Assembly (NCBI RefSeq): GCF_013031405.1
Contig: NZ_WPZY01000009.1
Coordinates: forward strand, 114,316-178,315
Origin: Ruegeria sp. HKCCD8929
GTDB lineage: Bacteria > Pseudomonadota > Alphaproteobacteria > Rhodobacterales > Rhodobacteraceae
Reading direction: 5' to 3'
Length of the DNA stretch: 64,000 bases
The notes beneath the pieces are model-generated. The model had not been told where the DNA came from and did no database searches. It saw only the letters and a list, made by a program, of their open reading frames with translations. This document shows positions 29,541 through 38,013 of this stretch, piece after piece. Each line of letters opens with the position of its first letter. The first letter of the stretch is position 1. The translations under genes and the position numbers were made by a program.

Positions 29541-31187
29541 ATGACGAAGTACTCACTTACAATTGGCGGTACCAAAATTGAGTTTCGACAGAGCAACCAA
29601 CAAGTTGCCGTAAGATCGCGCATGGGAGTTGAAAGGGAGTTCGAAAACGAAGTTGCTGCCTTTGCAAATAGCCACGATGCGCAGCGCTTAGGTCCGCTTG
29701 GGGAATTCGAAATAATCGAACTGGGTTCGCAACAAGAGCGAATCTCGAATGTGCGTGATCAACTAAGGCGTCTTGGTAGTATCGGATACGAGGTGGCGGT
29801 GTATCATTCTTCCGACGATGGAGTGCCTTTTGTTCCAGAGGGGACAATCTACGTTGAATTTGATGAGATCGCCTCTGAAGAGCAACGTCAACTGGTTATT
29901 GACAAGTTCAGGCTGCAATTGGTCGAAGCGGAGCCCGACGGATCGCTCACGGTACGCGTTACCGGAGCAGACGACGCAGTGCGCGTCAGCGCAGACATGC
30001 AAAAAGAAGACGTGGTACAACTTGCGGAACCTGATCTGGTGACGCCGGCAGCATTGAAGGGATTTGAACTTCCGCAAGATTCTCTTTTGAACCGACAATG
30101 GCATCTCAAAAACACTGGGATGCATGGGGGGCAAAGCATTGGCTATGTCGCTGGGGCGGACGCGCGCGTTGTCGAAGCCTGGACCGAACTCAGCTCGTTA
30201 GGCAGTCAGAACGTGGTTATCGGTGTTATCGACGATGGCTTTGATCTCTCGCACCCAGACTTTGCGACAAAGATTATTCATCCGTGGGACTTTACACGCC
30301 AGTCCAATGACGTCAGCCCAGTCCCCAATCTGTTTGATCAGCGCTTGGGCGGCTGGCACGGAACGGCTTGTGCTGGTGTCGCAACCGCGAAGGCTGGGCA
30401 CGGTGATGTCATTGGAGCTGCTCCAGCGGCGCAGCTCATCCCGGTTAGGTGGGGACCAAACCTGAATCCAAACGGACCACGCGGCGTGGCCAAATGGTTT
30501 GATCACATGACCGAGAAAGGTGCTTGGGTCTTAAGCTGTTCATGGGGCGCTGCTGCCGCCTACTACCCGCTGCCAACAAGAACAAGCAAAGCGATTGCGA
30601 GATGCGCGAAAAACGGTCGTGCAGGCAAAGGGACCATAATACTATTCGCGGCTGGCAACTCCAACAGGGATATCAACAATCCTCCGATCAGCCTTGACGG
30701 ATTTGCGACTCATCCAGACGTAATCGCTGTCGCGGCCTCTACAAGCCGGGATGAGAAGTCGCACTACTCAAACTTTGGCGACGAAATCTCGATCTGCGCA
30801 CCTTCTAGCGGCAGCGGTGGTTGGGGGATAGTCACATCAGATGTGACCGGCACCTATATAGACGCGAATGGAGTATCGCGTCCAATGGGTTATGCAGCAG
30901 GCGACTATACGTTTGAATTCGGAGGAACATCTAGCGCCTGTCCGTTGGCCGCCGGAGTAGCCGCCTTGGTGGTGGGTTCCAACCCCGACCTAACCGCAAG
31001 TGAAGTTCGCGAGATACTCGAATCTAGCGCGCGAAAAATTGGAGATCCAAGCGACTATGACGCAAACGGTCACTCACGGTTGTTCGGGTTCGGATGCATC
31101 GATGCCGCAGGAGCCGTAAAGCTTGCGAAACAGGCCCGAATCCCAGGGTCAGCCGAGATCAAGGAAGAGTTTGGTCAGATCGGGTAG
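29541..31187 (+). CDS. S8 subtilisin-like serine peptidase (island copy)
   Basis: The 548-residue protein starts at an ATG with GGAGG five bases upstream. Residues 1-170 are an N-terminal prodomain-like region without a signal peptide. The catalytic triad is Asp231 (VIGVIDDGFDLSHPD), His273 (WHGTACAG) and Ser464 (FGGTSSACPLAAG), with oxyanion Asn373 (AAGNSN). The domain is complete. The substrate is unknown. With the second subtilase at 42.5 kb it is one of two S8 enzymes in the window that are linked to a SARP-like regulator and a PAP2-fold protein. Codon usage is lower in GC than the backbone. Confidence 0.88.
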   Translation: MTKYSLTIGGTKIEFRQSNQQVAVRSRMGVEREFENEVAAFANSHDAQRLGPLGEFEIIELGSQQERISNVRDQLRRLGSIGYEVAVYHSSDDGVPFVPEGTIYVEFDEIASEEQRQLVIDKFRLQLVEAEPDGSLTVRVTGADDAVRVSADMQKEDVVQLAEPDLVTPAALKGFELPQDSLLNRQWHLKNTGMHGGQSIGYVAGADARVVEAWTELSSLGSQNVVIGVIDDGFDLSHPDFATKIIHPWDFTRQSNDVSPVPNLFDQRLGGWHGTACAGVATAKAGHGDVIGAAPAAQLIPVRWGPNLNPNGPRGVAKWFDHMTEKGAWVLSCSWGAAAAYYPLPTRTSKAIARCAKNGRAGKGTIILFAAGNSNRDINNPPISLDGFATHPDVIAVAASTSRDEKSHYSNFGDEISICAPSSGSGGWGIVTSDVTGTYIDANGVSRPMGYAAGDYTFEFGGTSSACPLAAGVAALVVGSNPDLTASEVREILESSARKIGDPSDYDANGHSRLFGFGCIDAAGAVKLAKQARIPGSAEIKEEFGQIG

Positions 31188-31321
31188 TCGACTTGGATTC
31201 GGCCATCCGACATGCATGCAGGGTGGCCGAGCCTTTTTTGATGGATTGGACGCCCCTCCCAACGGCATTGCAATGTGCCAAGGTTGCGATTGTATGAATC
31301 GAAAAAGAGAAAGAGAAATCC

Positions 31322-31640
31322 ATGTCGGAGGTCAATATTATCGGTCTGGATTTTGCAATGCAGAGTTTTCAGGTTCATAGAGCAAAGGTTTATCCCAAGA
31401 AATTAACACGGGAGCCGGCTCTTTGCTTTTTCGCCAAACAACCGCCTTGTGCGGTCGCCGTGGAAACGTGTGAGACGGGCCCATGATTGGAGGCGGACAA
31501 TCAGCGATCTGGGGCATGAGATGAAGCTGATCGCGTCGATTCACGTGAAGCCTTATGTAAAGCGCCAGAAGAACGATGCGGTGGATGCTGGAGCGATCGC
31601 CGAGGCGCCCCGCGACCGACGACGCCTGAAAAAAACCAGT
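31322..31640 (+). pseudogene. IS110-family transposase remnant
   Basis: The fragment opens with VNIIGLDFAMQSFQVHRAK, the RuvC-like Asp motif of IS110 transposases, and after frameshifts continues with AVAVETC and ISDLGHEMKLIASIHVKPYV and KRQKNDAVDAGAIAEA. The C-terminal Tnp domain is missing. It follows the S8 gene by about 130 bases. Confidence 0.75.
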
Positions 31641-31889
31641 CCGTAGCCGATTGATGCGGAAACAAGTTCAGGTTGAGGCATTGGCAGCAGAATTGCGATC
31701 AACATGGACGGCAACAGGAGCAGGAGCAGGAGCATCTGGGAGATAGTTCTGACCACTGTGCCAAGGCCATAACCCGCGTAGAAACTTTGAACGCTCCCTA
31801 CAACAGTGTCACCGTCGGCTGGGGCGGGGCGTATCTCAATTCTCTGAGCGTATAGATTAGAATCGACAGGCTGCGGAACGTCAGAATCC

Positions 31890-32128
31890 AAGGTGCGGCG
31901 ATACCGGCATCAATCGGACTGCGATGCCGAGTTGTGTCAATTCGCGAGCCCAATAGTGGGCGCTGCCGCAAGATTCCATCGCTACAACGGAATCGGGGTA
32001 TTGCGATATGAACCGCAGAAATTGGTTGCGCGACAGCTTTTCCGCATAACCGGTTGCCCATCAAAGGTGGCGCCGTGAATTTGGAAAACTGCCTTTACCA
32101 GATCAACGCCGATTAACATATCCTCCAT
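31890..32128 (-). pseudogene. Second IS110-family transposase remnant
   Basis: On the minus strand MLIGVDLVKAVFQIHGATFD starts an IS110 transposase. After a frameshift the text reads FLRFISQYPDSVVAMESCG and SAHYWARELTQLGIAVRLMP. Only the first quarter of the gene remains. It faces the other IS110 fragment, and the 250 bases between them hold no recognisable gene. Confidence 0.75.
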
Positions 32129-32361
32129 TTTTCCGTCCTCTCCGTTTTGTGGCCTTCAACACCACGACTCTGGCACACTGCAATGCCGTCTGGGGAGGGC
32201 GGCAACCATCCCATCTGTGTCTATCCTCTGAACTGGAGTCGCCAAGGGTTGTCCGAACCTTCAGAACCCAAGCGCCATAACGGTGAATGATGTTGCTTTG
32301 TTGGGCCCTTCAGATCCAGATTTGGGTGATGACGTGCCCCTTCATTCGGCCTCATTGAGAG

Positions 32362-35271
32362 TCAACCGACCGCGGTGTCCGAAGGGTGAGACACCGTAGC
32401 CATGGATCGCATGGCGATGTTGTTGTCTAAGAGCGTCAACTCACGTGTTGTTACAGGGTTCGCCTGGCTGAACCTTTCCAGATTGCTCAGATCACCTGAC
32501 GCGGAAACCCCAAACAAAACTACCGGTCGCTGGGACAAGGGCGTCCAGCCGAAAGGCCCGACAACAAGCTCACCACCTGGAGAAATTCCTGCCGCACTCG
32601 TCACCTGAGGTGTGCTGAGCGCCGCCCAGTCGCCCGGCCAGATTTGATCAACCGGCACCGGCGACTGAAAACCCCGCACCGAAATATTAGTCGCCTGGGA
32701 CAACCCGCGATTAGAGACGCGGACGAAAGCGAAATTTTCCCGGCCGATAACCGGCTCTTGGTGGACGGATCCACCGTCAGGTACCTGGCGGTTCCAGATA
32801 TCGACGGTGTTCGTTTTATCGACGTACTGATACTGCCCGTCCCGACCGTCATTAATGTAGACGTCAACCGACGGTGGGCGGCCGACCCGGTTCGTTGCCG
32901 TTGCCACCGTCGTGGCGGGCTGACGGTAAGCGCCTTGCATCTCGAAGGACCACCGGATCACCTTACGCAGAACGCCGATTTGCCGGTCCGTGTCCCTGAA
33001 GGTCATGGTACCAGAATCTGCCTGCATCAGGAGGTCCGCAAAACCTTCCGGGTTCGATGGATTGTTAAACGTCGACATCAGGCGAATGGCCTTGATAATC
33101 AGGAAGACCACATAGCTCGCGGCGGCTTCCTGCTCCTGCCGGTTGTCGGAATCCCCGCCAGCGGCGCGATATGCTCGAAACAGCGTAGACGACAGCATTT
33201 GTTCGGCGACATATCCTGAACCGTCGCTTCCGGCGAATGGCTCGTATCGTGTTCCGTACCATGCGAAATCACTCACGGGACGCATATGGCTGCGGCCAAT
33301 ACCGACCCAAGGAAAGGTCACGTTCCTGGCGGCTTGGTTCCCTGGATCATTTAAGATGGCTGCCAAAGCATCGCCGGCGCTATGGGCGAAACGGAAGTTC
33401 GGGCTGCCGACGTTGTCCCACAGAAGCGTGTGACCGAATTCATGCAGAACGACGCGCCAATCGGCGGCCATTCCAACCGCCGTGTTCACTGCGGCAAGGG
33501 CGAACCTGAAGCCATCCGAACCAGGCGGAAATCTGGTGCCCGGCGCACTCGCATTCACGATGTTCGCGATTGGCGTGCAAAACCGGCACGGCGCGAATCT
33601 GACGCGATGATCGACGCGCACGGGAAAGTCGGTGCCATCGAAGTAATCGCGGACATCGATGCCGAAATCCTCAAGGATCCGGAACAACCGATCACAGTTG
33701 TGATAGGCATTGACGGCACCGAAGTCGTTCGTGTTGACCGAAAAGCTGAAATCGCCCGGCGGCGGGGACGTCGGGATGGTTGGGCTCGGTGTGTCAATGT
33801 TCTGCAGCTGGATGAATTCTCCGCTCAGCTCCTGTTCATCTCCTGCACCAGGAAGCGTGAGCCCTTCGAGAGCGACCAGATCACGGAATTGGTCAAGCAT
33901 TTGCGTGCTGTCATCCGGGGCGGGCCCGGCATTTCCAACCTTGGTTTTGGGGTCACGGGAGTAGACCAGCGCACGGGCGGCATTCGGATTGATGGCTGCG
34001 AACACGTGCCGGGGGACCTCCACGGTGCTGAACCCGGCGCCCTGCGCGATGATCCGCTCGGATGTGTTTTCACCGACGAAGACGCATTCCGGCCCGGTAA
34101 CACCGGCCGTGAGGGCCGCAGCTTCGAAAATTGCGCCGTTGTCTTTTGCACCAAAGAACACGAGATCGTCGTCGATATGTGCCATCGCGCCGGTATCCTG
34201 CAAAAGCGACCGGATCAGGCCGGGGTCAAACGGACCGGGATCCGAGATCACGCCGATGCGCGCCCCTATCGCGGCCACGCCCGCAAGGATATCTATCACG
34301 CCTGCAAAAAGCTGAATTTCCTGCAGATTTCCCAGGGCATCGAAACCCGGTTGGCCCAGCGTGTCGCCGATATCGAAAAAGACGACAGTGGCCGTCTCGG
34401 TTGTCCCCGGGAGCGCGACGGTCGGCACGCCATCGCCAGAAGGTAGGGCGTCGGTATCGCCGGTCGTGATGACCTGCATCCCGCACCCTTTCAGCGACCG
34501 CAGGTGGAGCACACTGCCATGTTCCGGCTCGATCAGGGCCAGCCACCCTTCCTCGCTTGCATTGCGCGCCGTGCGCGTGAACTGAACGGCGGTCACAAGA
34601 TACGCCGCAGCCTCCTGAATGCTGTCATCGACAGCGGGAAGCGCAAAGTCGGGCTCTAGCACAGTATCGTCCGCCGGGCCTTGCTGCAGCCCCTCGATCC
34701 GGTGGTCAGCCGAATATTGGTAGATGAACGGCTCTTTGTGATTGATATCGACGCTATCCTCGCCGCCCAATCCCATCAGTTCGATCAGCACCTCAGGCCC
34801 GATCTTGTCCTCGCTGTATCTGGCTTCGTCCGGCGGCATGACCGGCGTAAGGCCGGTCCTCATGGTATTCTGCGAGCCGATGACTTGCATTGCGGCGTCC
34901 TCGACCTGCACGGCCATGCCCGATTCCCAGACCGGGACGCCCTGAATGGTCTGCATATAGTTGACGGCCGTGTTCCCCATGACGGAGGCCTCGCCGTGGT
35001 AAACCAGCCGATCAGCCTCGTCCGCCGCGACGGCTTCGCTGTGCAGCATGGCGGGGTTCAGGTTCATGAACGGAATTGCCTGTTCAAGGTAAAGATCGGC
35101 AAGCTGTCGCGCCGTGACGCCCTCAGCGCCCTCACGAACTCCGTCCTGAGGTGCGATGCCAAGCGCCGCAGCAGCAGCGGTAGGAGCGCGAAACGGTTCG
35201 TCCAGATGATTCAGTTGGCGAACATTGCCCGCATCATCGCGTTCAATCGTGGCTTTGTCGAAGGCGCTCAT
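32362..35271 (-). CDS. Multidomain propeptide-HAD-HExxH metallopeptidase protein
   Basis: The 969-residue protein joins three parts. Residues 1-200 resemble a fungalysin-type propeptide (NYMQTIQGVPVWESGMAVQV). Residues about 294-427 have a HAD-hydrolase layout: FFDIGDTL, SD near 343, Lys376 and FVGENTSER. The second catalytic Asp and the acidic motif IV are degenerate. Residues about 510-850 hold a gluzincin-like peptidase with HEFGH at 610-614 and the HSAGDALAAIL helix, where the third metal ligand would lie. The C-terminal 120 residues look like an Ig-type domain. There is no signal peptide. AGGGAG is eight bases before the ATG at 35271. It lies downstream of the truncated BNR gene on the same strand. 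The protein is probably secreted or self-processing; the role is unknown. Confidence 0.7.
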   Translation of the reverse strand: MSAFDKATIERDDAGNVRQLNHLDEPFRAPTAAAAALGIAPQDGVREGAEGVTARQLADLYLEQAIPFMNLNPAMLHSEAVAADEADRLVYHGEASVMGNTAVNYMQTIQGVPVWESGMAVQVEDAAMQVIGSQNTMRTGLTPVMPPDEARYSEDKIGPEVLIELMGLGGEDSVDINHKEPFIYQYSADHRIEGLQQGPADDTVLEPDFALPAVDDSIQEAAAYLVTAVQFTRTARNASEEGWLALIEPEHGSVLHLRSLKGCGMQVITTGDTDALPSGDGVPTVALPGTTETATVVFFDIGDTLGQPGFDALGNLQEIQLFAGVIDILAGVAAIGARIGVISDPGPFDPGLIRSLLQDTGAMAHIDDDLVFFGAKDNGAIFEAAALTAGVTGPECVFVGENTSERIIAQGAGFSTVEVPRHVFAAINPNAARALVYSRDPKTKVGNAGPAPDDSTQMLDQFRDLVALEGLTLPGAGDEQELSGEFIQLQNIDTPSPTIPTSPPPGDFSFSVNTNDFGAVNAYHNCDRLFRILEDFGIDVRDYFDGTDFPVRVDHRVRFAPCRFCTPIANIVNASAPGTRFPPGSDGFRFALAAVNTAVGMAADWRVVLHEFGHTLLWDNVGSPNFRFAHSAGDALAAILNDPGNQAARNVTFPWVGIGRSHMRPVSDFAWYGTRYEPFAGSDGSGYVAEQMLSSTLFRAYRAAGGDSDNRQEQEAAASYVVFLIIKAIRLMSTFNNPSNPEGFADLLMQADSGTMTFRDTDRQIGVLRKVIRWSFEMQGAYRQPATTVATATNRVGRPPSVDVYINDGRDGQYQYVDKTNTVDIWNRQVPDGGSVHQEPVIGRENFAFVRVSNRGLSQATNISVRGFQSPVPVDQIWPGDWAALSTPQVTSAAGISPGGELVVGPFGWTPLSQRPVVLFGVSASGDLSNLERFSQANPVTTRELTLLDNNIAMRSMATVSHPSDTAVG

Positions 35272-35398
35272 TGTATTCACTCCCTAACAGTTTATTTCGC
35301 TTCTAACTCCTCGCCTTTGCCTCACCGGTGGTTTGCACTGTCCCGACCGGATGCCGGGTTGACGCGCGGCCCGTGCGACCCCGCCCGCTGCTCTTTCG

Positions 35399-35851
35399 TC
35401 ATGTGTCTTCCTGCGCCTCCACCCAGGCCTGAAACAGCGCCGGAAACTCAGGGCTGTTGGATCCGCTGGCAAAGATACAATTTTCTCCGAGGACGTGTAG
35501 GCTACAAATATTAGCGCCCGCATCTGCATTCGTTACAGATCTGTAAGTGCGCGGTAGGTTAGGAATCGGATTCCACGACACCCCGCCATCAGTAGTCATA
35601 TACATCATATACATTAGGTCGCGGGAGGAGGTGCAGCCAATCCAACCGACGTTTTCGTCAGCCATGCCAATGCATCGCAGGTAAGAAGGCAGGGTTTCTT
35701 GCGGGTTCCAGTTTCGGGCGCCGTCATCGGTGCGGGAGACCTGTCCCGCACCGTTGATAGCCCAGCCGGTCAGATCCGAAATAAAGAAACAATCATCATA
35801 ACATCTTGCAAGCGGAGCATCCGTCGCGATCCATCGGCTTTGCGTGTACAT
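35399..35851 (-). pseudogene. Truncated BNR/YCF48-type paralogue
   Basis: The 150 residues align with the N-terminus of the 478-residue BNR protein at 19.7 kb: SRWIATDAPLARCYDDCFFI, TGWAINGAGQVSRTDDGARNW, SYLRCIGMADENVGWIGCTS, and LHVLGENCIFASGSNSPEFPA. After that it ends in FQAWVEAQEDT, so only about two blades remain and the propeller cannot close. It is inverted relative to the full-length copy and precedes the HAD-metallopeptidase gene. It may still be translated as a short protein, but it looks like a duplication remnant. Confidence 0.7.
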
Positions 35852-36727
35852 GTTCAGTTCCTAACACCATTCAAGCTACGTAGATGACTAGGCAGAATTG
35901 GTGGGCTTAATCTGGTTGCGAACGCGACGCGTGTTTCGTTAGGGTACTTGGAGATACACGGCGTGCTAAATTTAAATTTCCACAAACTAGTTTGCATTCG
36001 ATCAAAGGAAGACGGATGACGAAGGTACCCGATATAGCAATAACCGACGCGAGCCAACTTAACAAATTCTATATGCATCGGCAACGAAATACTTTAGCAT
36101 GTCTATGATCTAAACAGATCACTTCCTATGTATTGCTAGTACTTGATTAAAATAGATTGCCAACCCTTCACAGTGTCAAGTCTTCAACGCGAGCATATTT
36201 CACAATACACCGTAGGAGGTCTTCTGTGGCTGCGGCCACAACATCCGGAAAATACTGGCTCACCTCAGGGCGCTTTTTGGCCGCGATCATCGGCTGCCTT
36301 GGCCCCGAAAATGCGAATTCCGGCCGCTCAACCGGTTTGAAGCCGTTATTCAAGGCCGACCACAGAGCCTCAGGCATTCAACTCCTGGAGATCTCCTGGT
36401 TGCATTGAGTATTCGCAATTTGCGGAGTACTCGGGGAGTTTTTCTTTGACCATGCCTCGAGCTCGTTTGGGACAACAGGTGCGGGTAAGATTTATTAGCA
36501 GATTTTCTAATCAAAAACGCTCTCAATTCTCTGTAGTGATACAATATTTGTTAACTGGTAATTAGCTAGCCACAGTTCGTTTTATACGCAGCTCGGTTCC
36601 AATAGCGGCGGCACGCCGAATGCAGATGTGCTGCGACCAGCGTGCCAACCTACCTGAACGCCGCCACAATTTAGAAGGTAAATGTTAACTCGAAGCGAAG
36701 ATTGTCCAGGGCTTTCGTCAATTGACT
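35852..36727. other. Low-GC stretch with little recognisable content
   Basis: This 876-base region is clearly richer in A and T than the backbone. Apart from one small minus-strand open frame at 36168-36377, nothing resembling a gene, RNA or transposon end can be named. It may be old, decayed island DNA. Confidence 0.4.
36168..36377 (-). CDS. Possible small protein of 69 residues
   Basis: CAGGAG lies four bases before an ATG, and the product (MPEALWSALNNGFKPVERPE at the start, then a helical VVAAATEDLLRCIVKYARVEDL) has a plausible composition. No family is recognised. It could be a gene fragment. The case for coding rests on the ribosome binding site alone. Confidence 0.3.
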   Translation of the reverse strand: MPEALWSALNNGFKPVERPEFAFSGPRQPMIAAKKRPEVSQYFPDVVAAATEDLLRCIVKYARVEDLTL

Positions 36728-37087
36728 CTAGTAAGTTGTCAGCCAATACTCTGATCCGTTTGGTTTACCATGGTTTTCGACAACGATCTTGAATTGTCCT
36801 GTCCATCTAGGAAAAAACTCGACAGATTCGTAACAACCATAGGAAGTCGACTTAGCGACGAGATTCCCATACTCATCGTAAACCCATAAGTCGATGTCAG
36901 AGCGACAGTCTCCTTCTAAGTCAATGTAGGCGGGTTCTCCACCTCTGAAGGTTTCATAGTAGACTGTGTCACCCCAAGCAGGGACGTAATCCGGGGGATA
37001 CGGGCCCGGATCAATCGAGTATGCGTACGCTGAAACGGGTAACACAATGGTTAAGCAGAACATGGCAGACACAACAAACTTTAACAT
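36728..37087 (-). CDS. Small secreted protein, pre-peptidase (PPC)-like
   Basis: The 119-residue product has a clear signal peptide (MLKFVVSAMFCLTIVLPVSA, cleavage near AYA-YS). The mature part reads like a short PPC/bacterial pre-peptidase beta-sandwich: DTVYYETFRGGEPAYIDLEGD, CRSDIDLWVYDEYGNLVAKS, and FPRWTGQFKIVVENHG. Two cysteines (in GDCRSD and YGCYES) may form a disulfide. AAGGAAAGTGAA precedes the ATG. Such domains often accompany secreted peptidases, but here the protein stands alone in a low-GC stretch. It is the only cargo protein with an obvious signal peptide. Confidence 0.7.
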   Translation of the reverse strand: MLKFVVSAMFCLTIVLPVSAYAYSIDPGPYPPDYVPAWGDTVYYETFRGGEPAYIDLEGDCRSDIDLWVYDEYGNLVAKSTSYGCYESVEFFPRWTGQFKIVVENHGKPNGSEYWLTTY

Positions 37088-38013
37088 TTCACTTTCCTTT
37101 CAGGTTTGATCCTAGATTTCTGCCCACGCATAATCGCGTGGAACGAATCAAATATATTCTTTTTCTCGAGAATTTGCCGGGAACAAAACGAGGTGCGAGA
37201 TGGGAAAAGATCAGGAAAAGTGCGCGATGTTGTGCTAACGAAAGGATTAGAACCTTGAAGAGTTGTGTCGCAAGCTTTTGGCCTGGATTGACAAGCAATC
37301 GATGGCTCGTATCCAATCACGATATAGTCTCCTTGCCGCTACCGCCGGCATGCCGCCTTCGATTCCGACGTGGTGTTCCCCGAATTCGCGCACGATTTGA
37401 CAAGCCGATTGGTGGCTCAAAATCCAATTCGACCGCCTTGTTGAAGCCCCAAGGCCGCGGAATGGGCCAAGGTTGGAGTGACTACTTTTCCCTGTCGCCT
37501 CAGGATTTCTTCTGACCTACTTAAAAAGTTGTAAGCGGCGATTGGCCAACCGGAAATCCCAGGGGTATTTGTGGATTTGCTTACGATGACGCGTTTCCTA
37601 ATGGTTTTGACGCGATGATGGTTTCTGTTGCGAAGTTTCTTGCTGACCGTAGAGATCACGTCAAAGGCGCGGCGAGCTGAGATTATTGCACAACTGGCCT
37701 ACGTAGTTTCCAACATCCACTTGCCCCAAGATGTTTCTTGCTCTGACGATCGAGGCTGCAACTCGGTACGGGTTTGCAACGTTAGCGGTGTCCGAAACCT
37801 TCATTCCGTTTTGGGCCATAATCTTCCCGCTGCGAGCGTTGAGCCGAATGGTGTTTTGTATGTGAACCAACGCCCCGACGCTCGCGCGTTTTTCTATGAT
37901 AAGAAAGTCGCAGGTATCTCTACGCTCGAACGGCCTAATGCGTTAGCATTGTCTCATCGTTTTAAGTCATTCGTTCCGCCACTGTTCGTTCCCATCTATT
38001 TTTTGGAGGCACC
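37088..38013. other. Low-GC stretch without a convincing gene
   Basis: Open frames of 60-130 codons occur on both strands (for example 37628-38017), but none has a family resemblance or good start signals. The one at 37628 overlaps the following gene. The end of the stretch holds GGAGG six bases before the pentapeptide-protein start. It may contain decayed genes. Confidence 0.4.
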
